DNA of 24,709 nt from NCBI GenBank assembly GCA_031556475.1, contig JAVBSY010000145.1, forward strand, positions 1 through 24,709, written 5' to 3'. This stretch comes from Azoarcus sp031556475. GTDB taxonomy: Bacteria > Pseudomonadota > Gammaproteobacteria > Burkholderiales > Rhodocyclaceae. This document shows, piece after piece, positions 6,794-13,444 of this stretch (its first letter is position 1; each line of letters starts with the position of its first letter). Both the position numbers and the translations under genes were made by a program. The notes under the pieces are model-generated. The model was not told the DNA's origin and searched no databases. It saw nothing but the letters and a program-made list of their open reading frames with translations.

Positions 6794-8089
6794 GTGACAT
6801 TGCCTAGTTATGTTTTTGTCATTTTTCTGCTGATTGCGGTCAGCGCGTTTTTTTCGCTGTCGGAAATTTCCCTGGCGGCCTCGCGCAAGATAAAGCTCCG
6901 CTTGATGGCGGAGGAGGGGCAGGCCAATGCGCAGCGTGTGTTGTTGCTGCAGGACAATCCAGGCAGCTTTTTCACCGTGGTGCAGATCGCCCTCAACGCT
7001 GTCGCCATTCTTGGCGGTATCGTCGGCGAACAGGCGTTGTCGCCTTACGTGGCGGCGGTGATCGCGCCGCTGTATAGCGGTGCCTTGCTCGATTCCCTGA
7101 GCTTTGCCATTGCCTTCGTTTCCGTTACCGGCCTGTTCGTGCTGTTCGCTGACCTGATGCCGAAACGCCTGGCCATGGCGCGGCCCGAGCGCGTGGCGAT
7201 GGTCATCGTGCGACCGATGCAGTTTTGCATGTGGTTGTTCGCGCCACTGGTCTGGGTGTTCGATGGATTGGCGACACGGCTGTTCAACGTGTTCGGGGTT
7301 CCCGCCGTGCGCACCGACGACATTACCGCTGCCGACATCGTCGCCATGGCCGATGCCGGTGCGCAGACCGGGTCTTTGCTCAAACAGGAGCAGCAGCTTA
7401 TCTGCAACGTGTTCGAGCTGGATTCGCGCATCGTGCCCTCGGCGATGACGCCGCGTGAGAATGTCGTCTACCTCACGCTGGGCGAGTCGGAGGAAAACAT
7501 CCGGCGCAAGATCGCCGAGCATCCGCACGGGAAATTCCCTGTGTGCGAAAGCGCGATCGACAGCGTGATCGGCTACGTCGATGCCAAGGACATTTTGCCG
7601 CGCATCGTGCAGGGCCAGGATCTGTCGCTGCGCACCCAGCCCATCGTACGCAAGATCCTGATGCTGCCGGACACGCTGTCGTTGTTCGAGGCGCTGGAGC
7701 ATTTTCGCGACGCCAAGGAGGACTTCGCGCTGATCGTCAATGAATACGCGCTCGTGGTCGGCCTGCTGACCTTGCAGGATGTGATGAGCACGGTGATGGG
7801 CGACTTGGTGAGTCCGTTCCAGGAGGAGTTGATCGTGCGCCGCGACGAGCGATCCTGGCTGATCGACGGCATGACGCCGATCGAGGACGTGATGCAGGCG
7901 CTTGCCATCGACGAGTTCGAGGATTTTCAGAACTACGAGACGATCGCCGGTTTTCTGATGTACCGGTTGCGGAAAGTGCCGAAGCGCACCGATTCGGTGC
8001 TGTATCGCGGTTACAAGTTCGAGGTGGTGGACATCGACAACTACCGCATCGACCAGGTGCTGGCAACCTGCGAACCCGAGCCCGAGTGA
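6794..8089 (+). CDS. paeA: PaeA/YtfL-type membrane protein (DUF21-CBS-CBS-CorC/HlyC domains)
   Basis: This encodes 431 aa. The order is a DUF21/CNNM transmembrane domain (about 1-190, with AVSAFFSLSEISLAASRKIKL near the start), two CBS domains (about 205-335, including MTPRENVVYL and NEYALVVGLLTLQDVMSTVMGDL), and a CorC/HlyC C-terminal domain (about 350-425, with SWLIDGMTPIEDVMQAL, NYETIAGF and YKFEVVDIDNYRIDQ). The protein closely resembles, from memory, E. coli/Salmonella YtfL, reported as PaeA, a cadaverine/putrescine exporter. Older annotations call such proteins haemolysin-like or magnesium/cobalt efflux proteins. The start is GTG 6794, with AGGAG ending 5 nt before it. It follows fumC by 52 bp and may be co-transcribed. 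It converges with the GntR gene, with a 27-bp gap and no obvious terminator. Confidence 0.88.
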   Translation: MTLPSYVFVIFLLIAVSAFFSLSEISLAASRKIKLRLMAEEGQANAQRVLLLQDNPGSFFTVVQIALNAVAILGGIVGEQALSPYVAAVIAPLYSGALLDSLSFAIAFVSVTGLFVLFADLMPKRLAMARPERVAMVIVRPMQFCMWLFAPLVWVFDGLATRLFNVFGVPAVRTDDITAADIVAMADAGAQTGSLLKQEQQLICNVFELDSRIVPSAMTPRENVVYLTLGESEENIRRKIAEHPHGKFPVCESAIDSVIGYVDAKDILPRIVQGQDLSLRTQPIVRKILMLPDTLSLFEALEHFRDAKEDFALIVNEYALVVGLLTLQDVMSTVMGDLVSPFQEELIVRRDERSWLIDGMTPIEDVMQALAIDEFEDFQNYETIAGFLMYRLRKVPKRTDSVLYRGYKFEVVDIDNYRIDQVLATCEPEPE

Positions 8090-8116
8090 CTGGCGGGTAC
8101 CGCCGCAAGGCCGTTT

Positions 8117-8791
8117 CTACGCGACGTGGCCGCGCGCGTGGGAAATACGCGCCAAGGCGGCGCGGCCGTCGCGGAGGTGTTCGCGCATGCGCGATTCGGC
8201 GGCAATCACGTCGTGCGCGAGCATGGCGTCGAGAATGCCGCGATGTTCCGCCAGGGACTGTTCCAATCGTCCTTCCGAAAAAAGCGAGTGATGGCGCGAT
8301 AGTTTGATGACCTTGCGCAGGTCCTGGATCGTCTGTTTCAGCCGGTGGTTGCCGGCAATGGTCTGCAGAGCATGGTGGAAGGCCTGGTTGGCCTCGAAAA
8401 ACCCGTTGATATCCTGCGCCGTGGCGGCGCGTTCGAGGTCCGCATGGATCTGTTGCAGGTGGGCGAGTTCCTCGTCGGATGCGCGGCTGGCGGAAAGCTT
8501 TGCGCATTCGCTTTCCAGCACGGTAATCACGTCAAAGATCTCGTCCAGATCGCGTTCGGAAATCTCCGTCACATAACAGCCGCGGCGCGGTTTCAGCGTA
8601 ACCAATCCCTCGGCGGTGAGGACTTTCAGCGCTTCGCGCAGCGGTGTGCGCGAGATGCCGTACTGCTCGGCAATGGCCTGCTCGTCCACCCATGAGCCGG
8701 GCTGCAGCTCGTGCGAAAAGATGCGCTGCCGCAATCGTTCGGCAACTTCCTGGTAGAGCGCGGGCGGCGCAATGCTGCTGGCGGTAGTCAT
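8117..8791 (-). CDS. GntR-family transcriptional regulator, FCD (FadR) subfamily
   Basis: From ATG 8791 this encodes 224 aa; GTG 8818 would add nine residues (VRSPPCPHP) that do not look conserved, and neither start has a clear ribosome binding site. The N-terminal winged helix has the GntR pattern LYQEVAERLRQRIFSHELQPGSWVDEQAIAEQYGISRTPLREALKVLTAEGLV, with PRRGCYV in the wing. The remaining all-helical part is an FCD effector domain, with FFEANQAFHHAL and the AEHRGILDAML segment containing metal/ligand-type His residues. FCD regulators respond to small acids and usually repress neighbouring catabolic genes. It is divergent from the mutase operon across an AT-rich gap, so control of propionyl/methylmalonyl-CoA genes is a reasonable inference. 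The effector is unknown. Confidence 0.88.
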   Translation of the reverse strand: MTTASSIAPPALYQEVAERLRQRIFSHELQPGSWVDEQAIAEQYGISRTPLREALKVLTAEGLVTLKPRRGCYVTEISERDLDEIFDVITVLESECAKLSASRASDEELAHLQQIHADLERAATAQDINGFFEANQAFHHALQTIAGNHRLKQTIQDLRKVIKLSRHHSLFSEGRLEQSLAEHRGILDAMLAHDVIAAESRMREHLRDGRAALARISHARGHVA

Positions 8792-8902
8792 AGGGTGAGG
8801 GCAGGGCGGCGATCGCACCGAAAGTGAATGAATCGAAAAGCGGTGGACGAATGGAAAAAGCCGCTGCCATGCGCGGCATAGTCTCCTGTTCGTTTTTCTA
8901 CG

Positions 8903-8956
8903 TTGCGTCGATAATTATGGATAAAGTATTATTTATTAGAGTTTGGAGTCAACTCC
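8903..8956 (+). promoter_or_regulatory. Candidate promoter and operator for the mutase operon
   Basis: TTGCGT (8903-8908) and TATTAT (8927-8932) are separated by 18 bp in an AT-rich island of the 8792-9183 gap. Just downstream, near where transcription would start, is GGAGT-CA-ACTCC (8945-8956), a perfect 5-bp-arm dyad. ATAATTAT (8911-8918) is a further palindrome between the two hexamers. These are plausible sites for the divergent FCD regulator. The assignment is by position only. Confidence 0.4.
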
Positions 8957-8998
8957 GCCCTGTGACGTCTTGTCGCTTCGACGTGGGGCATGGGCGAT

Positions 8999-9039
8999 AA
9001 CGCCGGTTTTGCCGAACAAGGTTCGGCACAGTCGGCGTT
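8999..9039 (+). promoter_or_regulatory. Large two-part hairpin in the mutase leader
   Basis: An inner 8-bp stem (TGCCGAAC 9010-9017 with 9021-9028, 3-nt loop) sits on an outer 7-bp stem (AACGCCG 8999-9005 with 9033-9039), separated by a symmetrical 4x4 internal loop. It is followed by TTTTGTCTCGTGTTTT. It lies 145 nt before the mutase ATG. If transcription starts near 8940 it would be in the mRNA and could act as an attenuator. It could instead be an upstream terminator. Smaller hairpins occur at 9098-9109 and 9111-9125. It does not match a cobalamin riboswitch. Confidence 0.5.
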
Positions 9040-9183
9040 TTGTCTCGTGTTTTGCCTTCATGGCCGGCCTGTTTCTCTGAAACGTGACGGCTCGCAGGGA
9101 TAGAAATCCTGTCCGTTCAGCGGACGTTCAATATGTTGTGTTGTGGCCGCGTGCGCGGTCCAGGTATCGGAGAAGCTTTGATC

Positions 9184-11349
9184 ATGTCGAACGCCAACGT
9201 GCCCGTTTATCCTCAACCCGATCTGGATGCCTGGAAAAAGGCGGCCGCCAAGAGCGCGCCGGAAGGCGATCTGGGCAAGTTGAACTGGACCACACCGGAA
9301 AAGCTCACGGTGAAGCCGCTCTACACCGCCGCCGATCTGGCCGGGCTGCCGCACACCGATACCTTGCCGGGCTTCGAGCCGTTCGTGCGCGGGCCGCAGC
9401 CGACGATGTACGCGGTCAAGCCGTGGACCATTCGCCAGTACGCCGGTTTCTCCACCGCCGAAGCATCCAATGCGTTTTATCGCAAGGCCCTGGCCGCCGG
9501 CGGCCAGGGCGTGTCGGTCGCGTTCGACCTGGCGACCCACCGGGGTTACGACTCCGATCATCCGCGCGTTACTGGCGACGTGGGCAAGGCCGGGGTGGCA
9601 ATCGACTCGGTCGAGGACATGAAGGTCCTGTTCGACGGTATTCCGCTCGACAAGGTATCGGTGTCGATGACCATGAACGGTGCCGTGCTGCCGATCCTGG
9701 CTGGCTACATCATCGCGGCGGAAGAGCAGGGCGTACCGCAGGACAAACTGTCTGGGACCATCCAGAACGACATCCTCAAGGAGTTCATGGTCCGCAACAC
9801 CTATATTTATCCGCCGACGCCGTCGATGAAGATCATCGCCGATATCTTCCAGTACACGTCGTCGCACATGCCCAAGTTCAACAGCATTTCGATTTCGGGC
9901 TATCACATCCAGGAAGCAGGCGCGAACCAGGCCATCGAACTCGCCTTCACCCTGGCGGACGGCCTGGAATACGTGCGTACCGGCATCGCCAGCGGCATGG
10001 ATGTGGATACCTTTGCCGGCCGCCTGTCCTTCTTCTGGGCGGTGGGGATGAACTTCTATCTCGAAATCGCCAAGATGCGCGCCGCGCGGTTGTTGTGGTG
10101 GCGGATCATGAAGCAGTTCGACCCCAAGAGCCCGAAGTCGATGATGCTGCGCACGCACAGCCAGACTTCAGGCTGGTCCCTGACCGAGCAGGACCCCTAT
10201 AACAACGTCGTGCGCACCACCATCGAGGCGATGGCAGCGGTGTTTGGCGGCACGCAGTCGCTGCACACCAACGCGCTGGACGAAGCGATCGCGCTGCCCA
10301 CCGAGTTTTCCGCCCGCATTGCGCGCAACACCCAGATCATCATCCAGGAAGAAACGCACATCTGTAATGTGGTCGATCCCTGGGCCGGTTCCTACATGAT
10401 GGAAAAGCTCACGCAGGACATGGCCGACAAGGCGTGGAGTCTGATCGAGGAAATCGAGGCGATGGGCGGCATGACCCGCGCGGTCGAATCCGGCTGGGCG
10501 AAGATGAAGGTGGAGGAGTGCGCCGCCGACAAGCAGGGGCGTATCGATTCGGGCAAGGACGTCATCGTCGGCGTAAACAAGTACAAGCTCGCCAAGGAAG
10601 ACCCGATCGAAATCCTCGATATCGACAACCATGCCGTGCGCGAAGCCCAGATTGCACGCCTGACGAGCGTGCGCGCCAAGCGCGACGCGAACGCGGTGCA
10701 GGCGGCGCTCGAAGCGCTCACCGCCTGCGCGGATAGCGGCAAAGGTAATCTGCTCGACCTCGCGGTGAAGGCCGTGCGTCTGCGTGCCACGGTCGGCGAA
10801 GTGTCCGACGCGTTGGAAAAAGTATGGGGCCGTTTCCGCGCCAATCCGCAGGCGGTGTCCGGCGTGTATGCGGCGGTGGTGGAAGGGGAGGCCGAGTGGC
10901 GTGAGGTGAAGGCCGAAATCGAAACCTTCGTTGCCGAGGAAGGCCGCCGCCCGCGCGTCATGATCGCAAAGCTGGGCCAGGACGGGCACGACCGTGGCGC
11001 CAAGGTGGTGGCTTCCGCCTTCGCCGACCTCGGTTTCGACATCGACATCGGCCCGCTTTTCCAGACGCCTGAGGAAGCTGCCCGCCACGCAGTGGAAAAC
11101 GACGTCCATGCGGTCGGTTGTTCCAGTCTTGCCGCTGGCCACAAAACCCTGGTGCCGGAAGTGATCGCGGGCCTCAAGGCGCTGGGCGCGGAAGACATCA
11201 TCGTTTTCGTCGGCGGTGTCATCCCGTCACAGGACTATGACGCGCTGTACAAAGCCGGCGCGAAAGGCATCTTCGGACCCGGTACGCCGGTACCCAAGGC
11301 CGCGCGCGAAGTGTTGAAACAGATCCGGGCGGCGAAAAAAGCGGCGTGA
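9184..11349 (+). CDS. scpA: Methylmalonyl-CoA mutase, large single-subunit form
   Basis: This encodes 721 aa and, with adenosylcobalamin, interconverts (R)-methylmalonyl-CoA and succinyl-CoA. The N-terminal TIM barrel starts with the substrate-binding block RGPQPTMYAVKPWTIRQYAGFSTAEASN and the VAFDLATHRGYDSDHPRV segment. The C-terminal B12 domain has the base-off signature DxHxxG as D600-G-H602-D-R-G605, then GCSSLAAGH and FVGGVIPSQDY. The length is close to E. coli ScpA and human MUT; no separate small subunit is present or needed. I chose ATG 9184 (GGAG 10-11 nt upstream). A longer frame from 9133 adds a Cys/Gly-rich stretch unlike the family. It heads the block mutase-meaB-TPR-pccB-pccA, and meaB follows after a short gap. 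The symbol mcm or mutA is also used. Confidence 0.97.
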   Translation: MSNANVPVYPQPDLDAWKKAAAKSAPEGDLGKLNWTTPEKLTVKPLYTAADLAGLPHTDTLPGFEPFVRGPQPTMYAVKPWTIRQYAGFSTAEASNAFYRKALAAGGQGVSVAFDLATHRGYDSDHPRVTGDVGKAGVAIDSVEDMKVLFDGIPLDKVSVSMTMNGAVLPILAGYIIAAEEQGVPQDKLSGTIQNDILKEFMVRNTYIYPPTPSMKIIADIFQYTSSHMPKFNSISISGYHIQEAGANQAIELAFTLADGLEYVRTGIASGMDVDTFAGRLSFFWAVGMNFYLEIAKMRAARLLWWRIMKQFDPKSPKSMMLRTHSQTSGWSLTEQDPYNNVVRTTIEAMAAVFGGTQSLHTNALDEAIALPTEFSARIARNTQIIIQEETHICNVVDPWAGSYMMEKLTQDMADKAWSLIEEIEAMGGMTRAVESGWAKMKVEECAADKQGRIDSGKDVIVGVNKYKLAKEDPIEILDIDNHAVREAQIARLTSVRAKRDANAVQAALEALTACADSGKGNLLDLAVKAVRLRATVGEVSDALEKVWGRFRANPQAVSGVYAAVVEGEAEWREVKAEIETFVAEEGRRPRVMIAKLGQDGHDRGAKVVASAFADLGFDIDIGPLFQTPEEAARHAVENDVHAVGCSSLAAGHKTLVPEVIAGLKALGAEDIIVFVGGVIPSQDYDALYKAGAKGIFGPGTPVPKAAREVLKQIRAAKKAA

Positions 11350-11410
11350 TGGATCATGCGAAACAGGCTGTGCGCTTTAGCCCAACTGTGACCCGAGTGT
11401 GCCGCTGCGA

Positions 11411-12421
11411 ATGAACGCGATGAATCCGCCGGAGTCGCTCGACCCCGCCGACCGCGAACTGGTCGCGGGCGTGCTGGCGCGCCAGTTGCGTCCGCTGGCG
11501 AAGACCATCACCTTGATCGAGTCGACGCACCCGGCTCACAAAGCGCGTGCGCGTGCGGTGGTCGAAGCGCTGCTGCCCGCCAGCGGCGGGTCGATCCGGG
11601 TGGGGATTTCCGGCGTGCCGGGCGTGGGCAAATCGACCTTCATCGAGGCGCTTGGGCTGTATCTGATCGAGCAGGGGCTGCGCGTGGCGGTGCTGGCGGT
11701 GGACCCGTCCTCGTCGCTCACCGGCGGTTCCATTCTCGGCGACAAAACGCGCATGGAACTGCTGTCCCGGGAGCCTGCCGCTTTCATCCGCCCCAGCCCG
11801 TCGGGTTGTTCGCTCGGCGGCGTGGCCGCGGCGACGCGTGAAACCCTGCTGGCGTGCGAGGCAGCCGGCTTCGACGTGATCGTCGTCGAAACCGTTGGCG
11901 TCGGGCAATCCGAAATCGCCGTGGCGGGCATGACGGATATCTTCTGCCTGCTGCAACTGCCCAACGCCGGCGACGACCTGCAAGCGATCAAGAAAGGCAT
12001 CATGGAAATGGCCGACCTGATCGTGGTGAACAAGGCCGACATCGATGCCGCCGCCGCGATGCGGGCGAAGGCACAGATGACGACGGCGCTGGCCATGGTG
12101 CGTCCGGCCAGCCCGAACTGGCGTCCACCGGTGCTGACGCTGTCTGCCTTGCAGAAACAGGGCATGGCCGACTTCTGGAGCGAAGTATTGCGCTACCGCG
12201 ATGCGATGCGCGCCAGCGGTGAATTCGAAGGCAAGCGCCGTCATCAGGCGCTGGCCTGGATGTGGGAGTTGATCGATAGCGGCTTGCGCAGCCGTTTCCG
12301 CGACGACGACAAAATAAAAGCCGATCTGCCGCGTCTGACGGCCGCTGTCGAAGCGGGCCGTGCCACGCCGGCGGCGGCAGCACAGCTTTTGCTCGGCTAT
12401 CTGGATCGATTGCATGGATAA
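11411..12421 (+). CDS. meaB: Methylmalonyl-CoA mutase-associated G-protein chaperone MeaB (ArgK family)
   Basis: From ATG 11411 this encodes 336 aa; GTG 11399 and ATG 11420 are alternatives. MeaB uses GTP to gate cofactor loading and to protect the mutase from inactivation. The G domain shows Walker A GVPGVGKST (68-76), the block AVDPSSSLTGGSILGDKTRM, the Walker B/switch region VIVVETVGVGQSEIAVAGM and the guanine-specificity motif NKAD. A C-terminal helical dimerisation arm follows. It lies 61 bp after the mutase, the normal partner arrangement. Its last codons (encoding GYLDRLHG) contain the first copy of a 17-bp direct repeat, and the next gene starts inside them. Older annotation as LAO/AO transport ATPase (ArgK) is a misnomer for this context. 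Confidence 0.95.
   Translation: MNAMNPPESLDPADRELVAGVLARQLRPLAKTITLIESTHPAHKARARAVVEALLPASGGSIRVGISGVPGVGKSTFIEALGLYLIEQGLRVAVLAVDPSSSLTGGSILGDKTRMELLSREPAAFIRPSPSGCSLGGVAAATRETLLACEAAGFDVIVVETVGVGQSEIAVAGMTDIFCLLQLPNAGDDLQAIKKGIMEMADLIVVNKADIDAAAAMRAKAQMTTALAMVRPASPNWRPPVLTLSALQKQGMADFWSEVLRYRDAMRASGEFEGKRRHQALAWMWELIDSGLRSRFRDDDKIKADLPRLTAAVEAGRATPAAAAQLLLGYLDRLHG
12396..12412 (+). repeat. Direct repeat copy 1, inside the 3' end of meaB
   Basis: GCTATCTGGATCGATTG, identical to bases 13350-13366. It encodes the YLDRL part of the MeaB C-terminus. The TPR gene's ATG begins two bases after its last base. With two mismatches the similarity continues for 7 more bases (CATGGAT here, AATTGAT in copy 2). 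Confidence 0.95.
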
Positions 12422-13346
12422 GGCGCAAATACGCCGCAATGCAGCGCAGGCCGTCGCCAAACTGGCCGAACGCGCCGTGGAGCGTGGCACGGACAAATCT
12501 GCGCAAGGCGATGATCTGATCAAATCCGGTTGGGAGCGTTCAGGGGCGGATTTTTGTCCGCCGATCAAACCGGCGTTTTTGCGGCAGGCTGTGGCTTACT
12601 ATGATGTTGCCATAGAGATTGATCCTGCGGCGGACCTGTACTATCAGCAGGGGTTGGTACTGGAGCAGTTATCGGATTTCGCTGCGGCCGTTGAAGCTTT
12701 CGAAGCGGCGGCGGCAGCTGAATCAAGATATCAAATGATTGTTGCCCAATTGGTTGGTCGGTGCAGGGCCAAGCTGCATGGGACGCATGATCCTGGGGCG
12801 GCATTGCTGAAAGGCATGGAGGGTTTCGCCAAACGGCCCCACCAAGAATTTCCACAGAGAAACCGGACTCCGCTGAATACGATGCTCTCGATGATGCAGG
12901 AAGTCGTGGCTATGGTGGCCCCGGCTACCGGCCCGACTTTCACCAATCGCCCCGATAGCCGTTCCGCCGCAACGGATGCGGGTGAAGCGGCTGAAATGGG
13001 GCGCGATCCCCTGCGGTATCTGATCGAGTTCGCGGAACAGTTCGTATGGCTGATGGTGCAACAGGATTTTGTGGCCGCGCATGCTTTTTTGAGTGCGGAG
13101 ATGGCCGGGGTCTGCCAACTTGCGGAACTGGAGCAAACCTTCAATGACCTGGTGGCTGACATCGGAGAAATCGAACGAGTCGAGTCGGTTTCTTTGACGG
13201 ATGAACCCTGGGAGCGTTCCGAAAACGGGGCACACGAGATCTACGTCAGCGTCCTTGGCGATCAGTGCGATGAGGGTATAGCGGTAGCCATCACCAAGTC
13301 GGACGAGGGGCTGCAAATCAGCAATTTGGAATGGGGGCGCCCGTGA
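12414..13346 (+). CDS. TPR-containing protein of unknown function inserted between meaB and pccB
   Basis: This encodes 310 aa; I do not recognise a named family. The ATG at 12414 overlaps the last 8 bases of meaB, so translation is probably coupled; there is no clear ribosome binding site. The frame is open farther upstream, but only antisense-like residues precede it. Residues 1-40 are a charged helix. Residues about 54-105 form TPR-like helices (FLRQAVAYYDVAIEIDPAAD, then YYQQGLVLEQLSDFAAAVEAF). Residues 140-195 look like a Ser/Pro/Thr/Ala linker. Residues about 197-310 have helices then alternating strands (EIYVSVLGD, GIAVAITKSD, LQISNLEWG), which resembles an NTF2-like domain; this is a weak structural guess. 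There is no signal peptide. Codon use looks less GC-rich at third positions than in meaB or pccB. The CDS almost exactly fills the space between two 17-bp direct repeats, suggesting later insertion. Confidence 0.78.
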   Translation: MDKAQIRRNAAQAVAKLAERAVERGTDKSAQGDDLIKSGWERSGADFCPPIKPAFLRQAVAYYDVAIEIDPAADLYYQQGLVLEQLSDFAAAVEAFEAAAAAESRYQMIVAQLVGRCRAKLHGTHDPGAALLKGMEGFAKRPHQEFPQRNRTPLNTMLSMMQEVVAMVAPATGPTFTNRPDSRSAATDAGEAAEMGRDPLRYLIEFAEQFVWLMVQQDFVAAHAFLSAEMAGVCQLAELEQTFNDLVADIGEIERVESVSLTDEPWERSENGAHEIYVSVLGDQCDEGIAVAITKSDEGLQISNLEWGRP

Positions 13347-13349
13347 CAC

Positions 13350-13366
13350 GCTATCTGGATCGATTG
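13350..13366 (+). repeat. Direct repeat copy 2, after the TPR gene
   Basis: GCTATCTGGATCGATTG, a perfect match to 12396-12412, starting 4 bases after the TPR stop. Read in the frame that matches meaB, it gives RYLDRLN followed by TGA at 13370-13372, that is, a second MeaB-like C-terminus without the rest of the gene. It looks like the original 3' end of meaB left behind. Confidence 0.95.
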
Positions 13367-13392
13367 AATTGATTTTTACCGCCGGTGTTTCG

Positions 13393-13409
13393 CCATTTGC
13401 TGCAAATGG
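13393..13409. promoter_or_regulatory. Perfect 17-bp palindrome in the pccB leader, candidate operator
   Basis: CCATTTGC-T-GCAAATGG (8-bp arms, single central base) ends 35 bp before the pccB ATG. Propionyl-CoA-linked regulators of the RamB/PccR/PrpR group are known to bind TTTGCAAA-type sites; this one differs by the extra central base. No such regulator is in the window, so the link is only suggestive. It could also serve the FCD regulator at 8117. Confidence 0.5.
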
Positions 13410-13444
13410 GCATCGGCTCACGATTTTTTGAGTGGAGGTTATCA

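Noticed and set aside
8999..9125. Cobalamin riboswitch upstream of the mutase
   Set aside because: The hairpins are real, but no B12 box or the expected multi-stem core is visible.
9133..9183. Upstream extension of the mutase reading frame to ATG 9133
   Set aside because: The added 17 residues are Cys/Gly-rich and unlike the family; ATG 9184 has a ribosome binding site and gives the usual start.
12360..12413. Upstream extension of the TPR protein inside meaB
   Set aside because: The added residues (MPRRRRQHSF and following) are an out-of-frame reading of meaB codons; ATG 12414 fits coupling to the meaB stop.
12396..13372. Insertion sequence or integron cassette around the TPR gene
   Set aside because: There is no transposase, no terminal inverted repeats and no attC-like hairpin; only the direct repeats are seen, so no element type is named.
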